A stretch of 64,000 nt of DNA from Muscardinus avellanarius. Its lineage: Eukaryota > Chordata > Mammalia > Rodentia > Gliridae. Positions 33,890 to 45,463 of this stretch are shown here, piece after piece. Numbering within the stretch: the first letter of the stretch is position 1; every line of letters starts with the position of its first letter. The notes under the pieces were generated by a model that had not been told where the DNA came from, searched no databases, and was given only the letters and a program-made list of their open reading frames with translations. The stretch lies in the NCBI GenBank assembly GCA_963383645.1, contig OY726559.1, forward strand, positions 111,699,444 through 111,763,443. The letters are read 5' to 3'. Both the position numbers and the translations under genes were made by a program.

Positions 33890-34062
33890 GTGATACTGGA
33901 GATTAATCCCAGAGGCCTCTACCTCTGAGCTATACCCCCAGCCCTATTTTATTTTTATTTTGAAACAGGGCCTCACTAAATTACTGAGGCTGGCCCTCTA
34001 ATCCGGATCTTTCTGTCTCAGCCTTCCTGGTACTGGGTTTACAGGCATGTACCAACACATCA
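33890..34062 (-). mobile_element. SINE, old B1-dID copy, intron 10
   Basis: TGATACTGGAGATTAATCCC tail; head decayed. Confidence 0.72.
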
Positions 34063-34090
34063 GTCTTCTTCCTTCTTAATATAAAAAGCA

Positions 34091-34290
34091 GCCAGGCATG
34101 GTGGTGCACACTTGTAATCCCAGAATTTGGGAAGCTGAGACAGGAGGATCACGATTCGTGGACAGCCTCAGCTACTTAGTGAGGCCCTCTGCAACTTAGT
34201 GAGACCATTTCAAAATAAAAAATAAAAAATAGAGCTGGGGGTATAGCTTGGAGGTAGAATGCCCGTGGGTTCCATCCTTAGTACTGCAAA
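34091..34290 (+). mobile_element. B1-dID SINE, type 1, intron 10
   Basis: Complete. Confidence 0.88.
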
Positions 34291-34299
34291 AGTAAATTA

Positions 34300-34440
34300 A
34301 TTAAAGCATATAATTTTATAATTGTATAATTTTAAGTTATAAATATAAAAATAATATAATTTTATAATTTAAAATTTAAAATTTATATTTCAAATTATAA
34401 TTTATAATAAGAATACAATTATGGCATATAATAATAACAC
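34300..34440. repeat. AT-rich tract, intron 10
   Basis: Nearly all A and T, with repeated ATAATTTTATAATT-type words, after a SINE tail. Confidence 0.8.
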
Positions 34441-34622
34441 AATTTATGGCATTTTGTGCCATCTTTTATGGCATTTATAAATGTAATTTTTCTGTTTACA
34501 TGTTGGAAACTTAAGAGGAAAAGGCCCATTTCCTACTCACTTTTGGAGGCTCTGGAAGCTTTCACATTTATTAGCAGCTCAGCAAACATAGGATAAGATG
34601 AACTAATTTATCCTCTCCAAAG

Positions 34623-34760
34623 ATGGTGACGCTGGCCAGCAGCTGGGCCGCCCTGCGGGATCTGTGGGCCCAGCGTCAGCAGCAGTATCAGCAGTGCCTG
34701 GACTTCCACCTCTTCTACCGGGACCGCGAGCAAGTGGACAGCTGGATGAGCAGACAGGAG
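34623..34760 (+). CDS. SPTA1: SPTA1 exon 11 (residues 451-496)
   Basis: Starts [18 protein letters not shown] and ends DSWMSRQE, spanning the repeat 4/5 boundary. Acceptor CTCTCCAAAG, donor GAG|GTGACC. Confidence 0.95.
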
Positions 34761-35358
34761 GTGACCACGGGCCCACTGCCTTCCTAGGCCCCTCCTTCCA
34801 CCCTTCATTTCCCAGGACACCTAGCGGCTCCCTCCCGGGACCTGGTGGATGTGCAGGACCTAAAGCGAACCTGAGCCCGCACTGTTGGGCTGCCACAGTC
34901 TTCTCGGGGCCCAGTGCACAGAACCATCGCTACATCCACGACACACAGAGCATGAGCACAACTGAGCATAAGGCAAACGGACGCCGGCAGGTCAGGGGTT
35001 AGGGAGGAGGTCGGACTAGCTGGGCGGCATTATTCAGCCAGGATTTCTTGGAGAGGTTGAGCGGTCTTTTGAGGCCATTTTGAAAGCTCAGATAATGCCC
35101 AGATTAGTTAGTGGATAGAGCCATGTGATAGACCCAGAAACACAAGCCAGGCAACTGTTTGTGAGCTCTGGGAAGGAGTCCTGGAACTCAGGCTGTTGGG
35201 AGCACCAGGGAAGAGTCCTGGAGCCCAAGCAGTGGAGTTTAATTTCTATATGCCAGCCTAAGTCCCATCTTTGTCAGCAGCCCGGTGCCTCCTGCCTTAG
35301 TTCCCGTCCCAGAGATAGTGGTGAGGACAGCTGGGATGTATCTTTCTGTCTCCTGCAG

Positions 35359-35469
35359 GCCTTTCTGGAAAACAAGGACCTGGGAAACTCGCTGGGCACT
35401 GTGGAAGCCCTTCTTCAGAAACATGATGACTTTGAGGATGCCTTCACTGCCCAAGAAGAGAAGATTATA
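35359..35469 (+). CDS. SPTA1: SPTA1 exon 12 (residues 497-533)
   Basis: [20 protein letters not shown] to AQEEKII, helix B of repeat 5. Acceptor CTCCTGCAG, donor ATA|GTAAGA. Confidence 0.96.
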
Positions 35470-35524
35470 GTAAGAAATGGGCCTCGGTTGGTTGAGCATC
35501 TGCCTCCTGTTAATACGCATCACC

Positions 35525-35720
35525 TGCCTGGGTGTGGTGCCCAGGCCGGCCTGGAATCCTAGGACTTGGGAGGCTGGGAGAGGAGGAGGGCAGGTTCAAG
35601 ACCAGCCTCAGCTGGAGTGAGATGCTCAACAATTTAGCAAGACCCTGTTTTGAGATAAATAAAAGGGGCTATGGGAGTAGCTCAGAGATAGAATGCCTGG
35701 GTTCATTCTCTAATACCAAA
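35525..35720 (+). mobile_element. SINE, old B1-dID copy, intron 12
   Basis: Head partly scrambled; GGCTATGGGAGTAGCTCAGA tail. Confidence 0.7.
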
Positions 35721-35930
35721 TATGTGTGTGTGTGTATATATATGTGTGTGTATATATATATATAATGTATATACATTATATGTAACTAATATTTCTTCAT
35801 CTATGTCTATATAACATATATATAACAAACACATATATGTATAACTCATATCACCTCATCCAATATATGCCCATATAACATATATGTATGTCATATAACA
35901 TCTGAGCCACATAATATATGTGTGTCATAT

Positions 35931-35977
<47 letters not shown>

Positions 35978-35978
35978 C
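35721..35978. repeat. TA/CATATA-rich tract, intron 12
   Basis: GT, then TATATA and CATATATAAC units, ending in pure (TA)n of about 40 bases; starts at a SINE tail. Confidence 0.9.
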
Positions 35979-35979
35979 T

Positions 35980-36753
35980 AAATCACTCCATCCAATATAA
36001 GTCCATACTTGGAATCATTCACAACAATCAGGCTTAGCATGAGAATTATTTTCAATAAATTCCCCTCTCGGTAATATTTATTCTCCCTGTTATTGGTAAT
36101 ATCATTGGTAGTATTTATTGGTAATATTTATTTTCAGTTTGGTTATTGGTAATATTTATTATTGGTAATATTTATTTTCACAGTTTTAAAACTCTTTGAC
36201 CTCATTTTATAAACAGCCAAAGTGTTTATGTAGTGTAAAATCTGAAACTTAACAAAGATTTGTCTTAAGAAAAAAAGGGAAATAGAATCACACCCATTTT
36301 GTTAACACATGTCTTCTTCTAAGAAGGGTGTTTAGGAGTTTTTCAAGAGGGTAGACCATCATTTCTTTTCATAAAGTGCATGACATTTCTATTTTTCTCT
36401 AGTATAAACAGAAACTACTGTATCTATATCCAACATAGAATCATTAACAGTTTGAACATTTTGGTTTCCTTTTGCTTTCTAGCAATGTCTTACTGTCATT
36501 TTCTCTTGTAATATCTAGATATCTGAGCAATATTGACTCTTTTCTTTTTTGATATATTTTCCCCTTATAATGGTTTTCATCTTTTTGCTTCTTATCTAAT
36601 GCTCTTATAGAGGTTTTATAAGACCCTCATGTTATCACATCCCTGAAAACTGATCAATGAGTAAGCAGAACCCAAAAAAGCGTGGATGATTTCATGGGTC
36701 CATTGTGTTGTATGAGTTCTGCTGTCTCCCAGAACTCCCAGAATGGTCCTGAC

Positions 36754-36755
<2 letters not shown>
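35980..36755. other. SPTA1 intron 12, AT-rich part
   Basis: Several tandem TATTGGTAATATTTAT words around 36095-36180; no gene. Confidence 0.5.

Positions 36756-36756
<1 letters not shown>

Positions 36757-36800
<44 letters not shown>
36757..36800 (+). repeat. (CA)n microsatellite, intron 12
   Basis: Pure CA repeats in non-SINE sequence. Confidence 0.95.
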
Positions 36801-37146
36801 TCACCATCATTATCACCATCTTCAGCATCAAAAAATGATTGGTCAAATTCCATGTCTTCCCTGGTAATCAATATGGTGCTTAATTGGTCATTTGTTAATC
36901 TATATGCCTTTTCTGTCAGTTCTCATTGACAAAAAGCTAACTATGGTAAAATAATTTTCTTGTATAGTGTTGTCATTCATTTTAGATCATTTTCCTTTTC
37001 CGATCAATTAATCTATTCTGAGCTCTATCAGTTCGGGGGGCTTATGAATAAACATGGGTAATAGTTTACCTCTACAATTTCTGGCTCCTCCTTTCCATGT
37101 AGCTGGAGATATAGATATAGCCATATATATATGCTACATTAATAGA

Positions 37147-37245
37147 TGGAGAGACAGAGAGAAAAAGAGGGGGAGAGAGAGAAAGGGAGAGGGAAAGGGA
37201 AAGAGTGAGAGGGAGAGAGAGAGAAGGAGGGGAGAGGGAGAGAGA
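37147..37245 (+). repeat. Purine-rich GA tract, intron 12
   Basis: AGAGAGA, GGGA and GGAGA units without pyrimidines over most of its length. Confidence 0.85.
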
Positions 37246-37298
37246 CTGCTCACTGGACAACTGGACATGGCTTTATCATAGTGCTTCCTCTTGAAGAT

Positions 37299-37505
37299 TT
37301 AAGAATGGATTAAATACTCCCCATGTCGTGGCATCTGAACTCCTTCACTGTCAAATAGATTGGAAAACTGTTGGCGCACCGAGACGGTAATTGACATGCC
37401 CAAGGCATGGATGTTGAAATAGTTTGCAGCAGAAATCATAGCTAGGACCTGGCTCTTCTGGCCCTTGAACTTGCCACGGCCCACAGTGCCGGTCCTTGTC
37501 TTCAA
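37299..37505 (-). pseudogene. Possible retrocopy fragment in intron 12
   Basis: A minus-strand frame of 68 codons (MKTRTGTVGRGKFKGQKSQV at its start) looks coding in composition, unlike the SINE and AT-rich sequence around it. It ends about 55 bases before exon 13. I do not recognise the protein, and no poly-A tail or target duplication is visible. It may simply be chance. Confidence 0.25.
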
Positions 37506-37561
37506 ATAGCTCCTTTACTCAATGGCCACTGAGGGAAAACCACTTTATTTATTTTTTTCAG

Positions 37562-37639
37562 ACCTTAGACCATACTGCAACCAAACTGATTGACAACAAC
37601 CACTACGATTCCGAGAACATCGATGCGATCCGCAACGCG
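37562..37639 (+). CDS. SPTA1: SPTA1 exon 13 (residues 534-559)
   Basis: TLDHTATKLIDNNHYDSENI to RNA, a 26-codon exon in repeat 5. Acceptor TTTTTTTCAG, donor GCG|GTATGT. Confidence 0.95.
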
Positions 37640-37777
37640 GTATGTTCCCGGAGGGCCCAAGCTTCTTCCCGCCTGGGCGCGGGGATCAGGAAAAGTCTAA
37701 GGGGTCTGGCAGGCCAGGGTGGGCAGGAAAGCTGTGCCTTGGTTTTGCTGACGTGAGCTCACCCCTGACTTTCACAG

Positions 37778-37933
37778 CTGTTGGTCCGCCGCGATATCTT
37801 GCGGGAGAGGGCTGCCATCCGCCGGAAGTTGCTGGTAGATTCATTGATTCTGCAACAACTATATCAGGACTCAGATGACTTGAAAAACTGGATCAACAAG
37901 AAAAAAAAGTTGGCAGATGATGAAGACTACAAG
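37778..37933 (+). CDS. SPTA1: SPTA1 exon 14 (residues 560-611)
   Basis: [19 protein letters not shown] through [19 protein letters not shown], end of repeat 5 and helix A of repeat 6. Acceptor CTTTCACAG, donor AAG|GTGGGC; intron 13 is only 138 bases. Confidence 0.96.
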
Positions 37934-39051
37934 GTGGGCGGGGTTTCCTGCCCCAGACCAAGTCGTCGGCAGTCGGTTTCTTGGGGGGGGGTATTGAGTT
38001 GTGGGCCTAAACAGAATGGGAAATAGAAGATTGTTCCTTACTTGGCTGCTTATGGTCCCTTATTACGTCTACTGCCCCATGAACTCTTATAATAGGAAAA
38101 TATTGTGTCTCATTCTAATGATGCATTCAAGGCTTTGAAAGGTATCATAAGGGTAAAAATCACCTGACTGTGACATAACTTAGACTTACTCAATTTTGTA
38201 GCTGGAGGCAAGCATCCCCTTATTGTATATATGAGGAATGCAGGATTAAAATGGGTGGAAAGTGTCCAAGATCATATAGTTGGTTAGTAGGCTCTTTGCC
38301 ATAAAGATTAAATGCGTGGACTCTGGAGAAGGAGAAACTGGGCTTGAATTCTTGCCTTTTACTATCTTGGTCTGTGTGACTATGGACATTCCTGAATTAT
38401 CTCTGAGCCATCAGTTTAACTTCCTTGGGGTTGTGCCAAACACATATTTCGCACTCACTAATGTCATAGAAGATATTAAGCAAACACACACATGAGTTCT
38501 ACTTATAAACCTTCACATGTGCTGCCAGTGCTGGAGACTAATGTCTTTGATTTAGAGTGCAGTATCTACTGGAAATATTTGTTTTTTCCCATATCATTTA
38601 TCCTTTTTTATATCTTGCTGGAATTATGGATCTTGTTTGTGGTTTCCATTCTGTGCTACTAGGTAGCACGTGTTTGCATTCTGTAGAGAGGTTATGGTTC
38701 CTTTGTATACAGAATAAACAGATGGGGTGAATAGATGGATGGTTCATGTGCCCAGACAGAGATAGGAAAATGCCATCTCTCTCGACAGCTTGGGTTCATG
38801 CTAATGCTTGTATGGGGTATCATGCTCAAAATCATCTTCAGGCCATGGCTGGGCTCGGAGCACTGCTGGATTGGCAGCCATTCAAAAGGAAGGATTGCAC
38901 AGATTTCCCAAGAACTGGACGAGGACTCCTCTCCCTGTATTCTCTCCTTAGTACTTCAGCTTTCTATCGAGAATGAGCCCTTTTTTTCTAATTTTCTGCC
39001 TTTCATTCTTCAAGTTAAAATTCCTTTTTTTATTTTCTCCTCTTACCCTAG
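37934..39051. other. SPTA1 intron 14
   Basis: A 1.1-kb intron without SINEs, the longest such intron here; nothing coding recognised. Confidence 0.5.
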
Positions 39052-39256
39052 GATATACAGAACTTGAGGAGCCGGGTCCAAAAGCAGCAGGACTTTGAAG
39101 AGGAATTGGAGGCGAATAAGATCATGCTGAACAACGTGGAGAAAACCGGCCAGGAGATGATTGAGAGCGACCACTACGCCTCGGCCGACGTGGCCGCCCG
39201 TGTCCGTGAGGTGACTGGGCTCTGGAAGGAGCTGATGGAGGCCACCGCACAGAAAG
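39052..39256 (+). CDS. SPTA1: SPTA1 exon 15 (residues 612-680)
   Basis: [19 protein letters not shown] to EATAQK, most of repeat 6. Acceptor TTACCCTAG, donor AAAG|GTAGGA with the Gly680 codon split. Confidence 0.96.
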
Positions 39257-39428
39257 GTAGGAGCTGAGGTCTTCTCAGCATCCCCAGTCCGCCTGGGCAC
39301 CACGAGGAGGGGTGCTGCCCATTTGTTTCCCCTGAGTCTCAGTCAACATCTTAAAGTCTAGCCTCAATTTATCACATGGTATAGAAACACAATTTTATGT
39401 TTTCATCATGTATGCATGCATGAACCAG

Positions 39429-39953
39429 CCCATCTTCCTTCCTTCCTTTCTTCCCCCTTCTTTCTTCCTTCCTTCTTTTTATTCTCCCTCTTCTTCCTCC
39501 TCCTCCTCACTCCTCCTCCTCCTCCTCTCACTCCTCCTCCTCCTCTCACTCCTCCTCCTCCTCTCACTCCTCCTCCTCCTCTCACTCCTCCTCCTCCTCC
39601 TCCTCCTCCTCCTCCTCCTCCTCCTCCTCCTCCTCCTCCTCCTCCTCTTCTTCTTCTTCTTCTTCTTCTTCTTCTTCTTCTTCTTCTTCTTCTTCTTCTT
39701 CTTCTTCTCCTACTCCCACTCCTCCTCTTCTCCTCCTTGTCCTTTTCTCTCCTTCTCCTCCTCCTCCACCTCCGCCTCTTCCTTGTCCTCTCCTCCTCCT
39801 CCTCCTCCTTCTCCTCCTCCTTCTTCTTCTTCCCTCCTCTTCCTCCTCCTCCTCCTCCTCTCCTCTCCTCCTCCTCCTCCTCCTCCTCCTCCTCCTCCTC
39901 CTCCTCCTCCTCCTTCTTCTTCTTCTTCTTCTTCTTCTTCTTCTTCTTCTTCT

Positions 39954-39988
<35 letters not shown>

Positions 39989-40023
39989 TCTCTCTCTCTC
40001 CCTACCTCCCTTTCTTCCTTTCT
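39429..40023 (+). repeat. Polypyrimidine tract, (TCC)n and (TTC)n, intron 15
   Basis: About 590 bases of C and T only, apart from a few A and G, in blocks of TCC, CTCACTCC, TTC, TCC, TTC and CT. Long open frames here are artefacts. Confidence 0.95.
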
Positions 40024-40142
40024 TTTGTTGGATTATTACTGCTTTCTTCACTTTTCTTCTACATTTTTTCTTTTCTTTCAAATTCATAAACAATAAATTT
40101 AGTCTTGTCTTTGTTTTTAAATTTATCTTGCTTAAGTTTTCA

Positions 40143-40340
40143 GCCAGGTGTGGTGGCACATGCTTGTAATCCAAGTACTTGGGAGGCTGAGACAGGAGGA
40201 TCCAGGTTCCTGGCCAGCTTCAGCTACTTAGTGAAGCCCTCCACAACTTATTCAAACCCTGTTTCAAAATAAAGAATAAAAAATAGGGCTGGAGTGGAGA
40301 TCAGAGTTAGAATGTCCCTGGTTCAATCCCCAGTACCACA
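40143..40340 (+). mobile_element. B1-dID SINE, type 1, intron 15
   Basis: Complete; CA tail. Confidence 0.87.
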
Positions 40341-40603
40341 CACACAAAAAGAAATTAAGTTTTACTTATTTTGATTCTATAAACAAAACAGGATATTATG
40401 CACCCCCACTTATAACATTATTAATGGCTCATAATAGTTGACATTAAAATTCACATTAATAGATTATATGTGAAAAGATTAGGCTGGTCACATGCAGTGT
40501 GTTTGTACTCTTCTGTTTTTATAAAGCCTGCACTTGTTACTTTTTTAAACCTATCTAAAAGTGTGCAAGTTCTGCTGTAAGCTCTTTCCAAAATTCCCAT
40601 ATG

Positions 40604-40776
40604 GCCGGGTGTAATCCCAGTACTTGGTAGGCTAAAACAGGAGAATGGAAGAACAGCCTCAGCGATTGAGTGAGACTCTCAACAACCTAGCAAGACATTG
40701 TTCCAAAACAAAATATAAGAAGGTCTGCACGTAAAGCTCAGAGGTATAATGCTTCTGAGTTCAATCCTTAGTAACA
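40604..40776 (+). mobile_element. B1-dID SINE, diverged, intron 15
   Basis: Head deleted after GCCGGGTGTAATCCC; tail leads into the CA/CG repeat. Confidence 0.75.
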
Positions 40777-40940
40777 CACACATGTGCACGCACACACACG
40801 CATGCACACACACGCACACACGCACGCACACATGCGCGCACACACGCGCGTGCACACAGCCCACGCACGCACGCACACACACACATAGCACACACACGCA
40901 CACACGCGCACATGCACGCACACATGTGCACACACACACC
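40777..40940. repeat. CA repeat with CG interruptions, intron 15
   Basis: Alternating purine-pyrimidine CACACG/CGCACA sequence following a SINE tail; such sequence can adopt Z-form. Confidence 0.9.
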
Positions 40941-41067
40941 TTCCCATTTGTATACCTGAAGAGTCTTATTTATTCTTTACCTCACCTCTTTGGAAAATTA
41001 ACCCATTGTCAGTAATTAACACAAATAACGAGTTTTCTCTGTCAGTACTCACTTTTTTTTTCTTTTT

Positions 41068-41245
41068 GCATACTGGGAATGAAATTCAGGGTCATCCTAC
41101 CTCCAAGCTACACCCCAGCCCTATATTTTATTCTTTATTTTGAAACAGGGCCTCACTAAGTTGCTGAGGCTGTCCATGAACCACGATCCTCCAGTCTCAG
41201 CCTCTCAAGTACTGGGATTACAAGCGTGCGCCACCACGCCTGGCT
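41068..41245 (-). mobile_element. B1-dID SINE, type 1, intron 15
   Basis: Shortened linker; good head. Confidence 0.87.
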
Positions 41246-42001
41246 ACATACCCTCTTTTAACATACATTACCTATAGATATTATTCTGTCTTGGTTACAG
41301 AAGAGATACGTCATATTGATTTCTGTGGATGCCCCTCTCAAATTTTAGGAGAATCAAGAGGGGAAAAAAATCTAATATAGCTATAACAATAAGCTGTCAC
41401 TGCTACCCCCACCTACAGGAGACGTAATAATTGCTTTGCAGAAATAATGCATATAATTGCTGCAAGGTCATAGAATACATAATTTAGCCAAGCTTCCTGT
41501 GAATAAGCATGACATTTTCTGGAGAGAAAATTGTGGTGCAGGAATTTTGATGGACAGGCACTAAGAAAGGGTATAGCAAAGTTCAGAGAAACCTCAAAAT
41601 TGCAAAATGAACCAACCCCACACTTTTTTATGCTTTTGTAAAAGCAAGTGTGATATCTGAGTTTAAATGCCTTTGAAAGACTGATCTGAAAAGAGTAATA
41701 ATATTTGATGAAAAAACCCTAAGATGGTTAAAATTTGACCTAGCAGAAGTACATCTCAGCAGGAAATCTAACTAGTGGTTTATCTTTGCTTTGAGAGCAG
41801 TACTGTGTCTGAAACCAAAGACTATTAGAATTGCACAGACTGAAGACGACATCTTGTAGAATGACATGGGAAACAGCCATCTTGTTTTTCTCTTTGGTAT
41901 ATCTAAAGGTTGTGTTTCTCTTTGCGTTGGGAAGGTATATTATAGCTGCAGAGCAGGGGCAGCTTTGGTCCTCAGTGTCTTAGACCCAGTTTCTTCTCCA
42001 G
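41246..42001. other. SPTA1 intron 15, 3' part
   Basis: Unique sequence up to the exon 16 acceptor. Confidence 0.5.
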
Positions 42002-42183
42002 GGACCCAGTTGTACGAGGCCAACCAGCAGCTACAGTTTGAAAACAATGCGGAGGACCTGCAGCGCTGGCTGGAGGAGGTGGAGTGGCAGGTGGCCTCGG
42101 AGGACTACGGGAAAGGCCTGGCCGACGTGCAGAACCTGCTCAGGAAGCACGGCCTCCTGGAGTCTGCTGTGGAGGCCCGGCAG
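42002..42183 (+). CDS. SPTA1: SPTA1 exon 16 (to residue 740)
   Basis: Completes Gly680, then [19 protein letters not shown] to VEARQ, repeat 7 helices A and B. Acceptor TTCTCCAG, donor CAG|GTGCGG. Confidence 0.96.
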
Positions 42184-42262
42184 GTGCGGTCTCAGCTCTT
42201 CCGCCCATTGCAGGGAACAGCGCACAGGAGGGGTTCACCCATAATAAGTAACAACCATTTTG

Positions 42263-42321
42263 TTATGGTCCTGAGGATGGAACCCAGGGGCATTCTACCT
42301 CTGAGCCATACCCAACCCTAT
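42263..42321 (-). mobile_element. SINE ID-tail fragment, intron 16
   Basis: Tail only, then (GATT)n. Confidence 0.75.
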
Positions 42322-42351
42322 TATTGATTGATTGATTGATTGATTGATTTT
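42322..42351 (+). repeat. (GATT)n
   Basis: Short tetranucleotide array between two SINE tails. Confidence 0.9.
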
Positions 42352-42352
42352 T

Positions 42353-42535
42353 GCAGCACTGGGGATGGAACCCAGGGGCATTCTACCCCAAGCTACACCC
42401 CCAGCCCTATTTTTTAGTCTTTATTTTGAAACAGGGTCTCACCGAGTTGCAAGTGGCTGATGGCCGCGAATGGCAATCCTCCTATCTCAGCCTCCCAAAT
42501 GCTGGGATTACAAGCGTGTAGCACCATGCCTGGCT
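42353..42535 (-). mobile_element. B1-dID SINE, type 1, intron 16
   Basis: Linker deletion; otherwise complete. Confidence 0.87.
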
Positions 42536-42692
42536 AGTAACCATCATCATTAAAAGAGCAAGGAACCAAAGTAAACGTTCAGAGTCCAGTTGGCTAACTG
42601 GCTCTCCTTGATAAATATCCATCAACCCATTCCTTCTGGGTGCCTCCCTTCAGAACCCCAAGGCTGATAGAAGACTATATTTATTTTATTAA

Positions 42693-42893
42693 TAGTAGTT
42701 CTGGGGATGAAACCCAGGGGTATTCTACCTCTGAGCTACAACCCCAGCCCTATTTTTTATTCTTTATTTTGAAACAGGGTCTCACTGACTTGCAAAGGGC
42801 CTCACTAAGTAGCTGAGGCCGTTCATGAACTGCAATTTTCCTGTCTCAGCCTCCAAGTACTGGGATTACAAGCGTGCGCCACCACCCCCAGTT
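42693..42893 (-). mobile_element. B1-dID SINE, type 1, intron 16
   Basis: Complete. Confidence 0.9.
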
Positions 42894-43800
42894 AGACTCT
42901 CCTAAATATAAGGCTCTTCTCTCCATCTAGAAACCTAGCTGTTGTAGACCACCTTCTCATTCACAAGTCACATTATCTTTAGTGCCTCATTTCACTTTCT
43001 TTTTCTTTTTCTCCTCACCTACTAAGCAAGAGTTTGGAGGAAAATCGCCTCTTCTCATTCTGATATTCTGTGACTGAAAAAATGATTAAACTTTATTAAC
43101 CATTTCTAACTAAGAAAATTGAAAGTCCATAGATCATAAAAATTGCCTTTTCTAAACTCACAGAGGAAACTAACAACAGAACTAAAGTGTCCAATTTTGT
43201 CCAAAATGACAAAAATTAACTAGGGGGAGGCTTAAGTTTTAACTCTTTATGGATCTTCTAATGCTTCATGAAGAAGTGAGTAGACGTTGTAAAGGTATCG
43301 ACAGTTGACATCATGTTCCAGTTGAGTTGCGAGAGATGAAATCTTGTATGGGTTGAGCCCTCAATGACAAAATAGAATCAGTCAAACCAACACCTGGTCA
43401 TCATCCTTCCTCAACAATAACAAAAAACAAAAAACAAAACAAACAAACGAAAACAAGAAGAAAAACTACAATGTTGGGCGGCACATTTCTACCGAGCCAG
43501 CTGTAGCTCACATAGACATCACCACGTATCTATTTTAACACGCAGGCATGAGAATGGAATTTTCTTTCAAGGAAGAGCCTTCCAAATCCTGTCTCTTTGC
43601 CCCTCCTTCCTCATACCTGGCCCAAATGGGTCAACGATGCTGCACTCAGGGCCAGGTTGCTCACTCTTTCTGAGCTGACTTTTGTTTATGTAGCACCATG
43701 TTCTACCTTGTAGGGATTGTTCCTGGTACACAACAAACACAAGCCTCAGAAGTTCTCATTTTTATTGGTGGATATGGCTCTTGCTTCAAAGGAAGAGAAC
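42894..43800. other. SPTA1 intron 16, unique part
   Basis: A short (AAAAC)n near 43420-43460; otherwise nothing recognised. Confidence 0.5.
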
Positions 43801-44022
43801 AGCAGGGCATGGTGGCGCACGCTTGTAATCCCAGTACTTGGGAGGCAGAGACAGGAGGATCGCACAGGTTTGAAGCCAGCCTCAGCTACTGAGTGAGGCT
43901 CTCAGCAACGTAGTGAGACCCTGCTTCCAAATAAAAATATAAAATAGGTCTGGGAGTATAGCCTGAAGGTAGAGGGCCCCTGGGTTCCATCCCTAGTACC
44001 ACTGTAAAAAAAAAAAAAAAAA
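43801..44022 (+). mobile_element. B1-dID SINE, intermediate, intron 16
   Basis: Complete with poly-A tail. Confidence 0.9.
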
Positions 44023-44362
44023 GGAAAGAAAGTAGGGATGGAAGGGACACAGATAGAAAAAACCATCCACCTCTCACTAGGTACCAGCTTACCACCGCTC
44101 AGCACCACTCAGTAGTATTATTCTGATTCCTCTCCTCTCTTGGGACATGGTTTTTGTTTTTGTTTTTGTTTTCCAAATGTGATATGAAAACTACTTTCCC
44201 ATAAAAGAATTCTTAGCTTGATGAGGTGATCCTCAACGTCACAAACCCCTGAACTCCATGTCACTGATTGTATTAGGAGTCGGAACAGGGCAATGCCAGA
44301 GCGCTGCCCTGTGACCCCGTCTCTTACCACACGGGAGACCAGATGCCCCTGACACTCACTCA

Positions 44363-44366
<4 letters not shown>

Positions 44367-44431
<65 letters not shown>
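44367..44431 (+). repeat. (CT)n forming the exon 17 polypyrimidine tract
   Basis: Uninterrupted CT dinucleotides run right up to the CAG acceptor at 44431-44433. Confidence 0.95.
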
Positions 44432-44433
<2 letters not shown>

Positions 44434-44677
44434 GATCAAGTGGACACCCTTACAGATTTGGCTACACATTTTGAAGACATAGGCCATCCTGATTCTAAGG
44501 ACATGTGGGCCAGGCAGGAGTCCTTGGTGTCCCGATTTGAAGCTCTCAAAGGGCCACTGGCCACCCGGAAGAAGAAGCTCATCGACTTGCTTCACCTGCA
44601 GCAGATCTGCAGAGACACCGAAGACGAAGAGGCCTGGATCCAGGAGACGGAGCCCTCAGCAGCTTCAACCTACCTTG
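44434..44677 (+). CDS. SPTA1: SPTA1 exon 17 (residues 741-822)
   Basis: [20 protein letters not shown] through EPSAASTYL, the largest exon here, spanning the repeat 7/8 boundary. The acceptor AG directly follows a long (CT)n array that serves as its polypyrimidine tract. Donor G|GTTAGT, with T at +3. Confidence 0.96.
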
Positions 44678-45358
44678 GTTAGTACCGCTGAGCAGGCTGG
44701 GCCACAAGGAGCAGCCACGTCTGCAGACAGAGGGATCTGGGGCAGAGCAGGGGAGGGACAGAAGCTCTGCTCGCAAGTCTACTGGCTCAGGCCCCTGAAA
44801 GTATGCCCAGAACTCTGCAAATGTTTATATTTTTAAAGCATGCCGATAAGTTCACCACTTAAAAGTAGACACGAGCGATGCTGTGGATTTGGGGACTCTG
44901 GGAAGATCTAGAGCACCTGTCTTTTTGCCACCTGTTATTCTCAAACACAAGTTATTAAGATGGCTCTTGACTGAGCAGTCATGGTTGACCTTTGAGATAC
45001 CAAATTAATTTTTGTTTGGAAGCTGTTGGTTCACAAGTGGCAATGCCAGAATACTCCAAGATGGGAAAGAAAAGTATGTTTAAAGCGCAAATGGTGTGCA
45101 AGTGTACCGGGAGCACTCCTGGCCTGGGCAATAATATCAAGAGAGGGGAAGTCTGGGAAAATGTCCTAGAAAAGAGAAGCCTGCATTTTATTGGAAAAGC
45201 AAAGTTTCTGGAGAGGTTTTGGAAGGGAAGACAAGAGAAAAGAAGTTGGAGGGAAGAGAGGTGAGTGCTGTTAGGAGATGAAGGAGACAGCATGGGCCAG
45301 GAACTTCAGAAGGTGAGGGAATCCACAAATTCACAGTAGTTGGGTTTATTCATTTATT
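44678..45358. other. SPTA1 intron 17, 5' part
   Basis: Unique sequence; no element recognised. Confidence 0.5.
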
Positions 45359-45359
45359 T

Positions 45360-45409
45360 GGTACTAGTATTAAACCCAGGGGCATTCTACCTCTAAGCTA
45401 CAGCCCCCA
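45360..45409 (-). mobile_element. SINE ID-tail fragment, intron 17
   Basis: GTACTAGTATTAAACCCAGG to CTACAGCCCCCAG. Confidence 0.75.
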
Positions 45410-45462
45410 GTTTTTTTTTTTGTTTGTTTTTTTTTTTTGTTTTTTTTTGTTTTTGTTTTTTT
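45410..45462 (+). repeat. T-rich tract splitting two SINE tails
   Basis: Runs of T with occasional G between the partial ID at 45360 and the SINE from 45464. Confidence 0.85.
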
Positions 45463-45463
45463 T

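Noticed and set aside
39408..40174. Long Ser/Pro/Leu- or Glu-rich open frames on both strands
   Set aside because: Translations of a trinucleotide repeat tract without codon structure.
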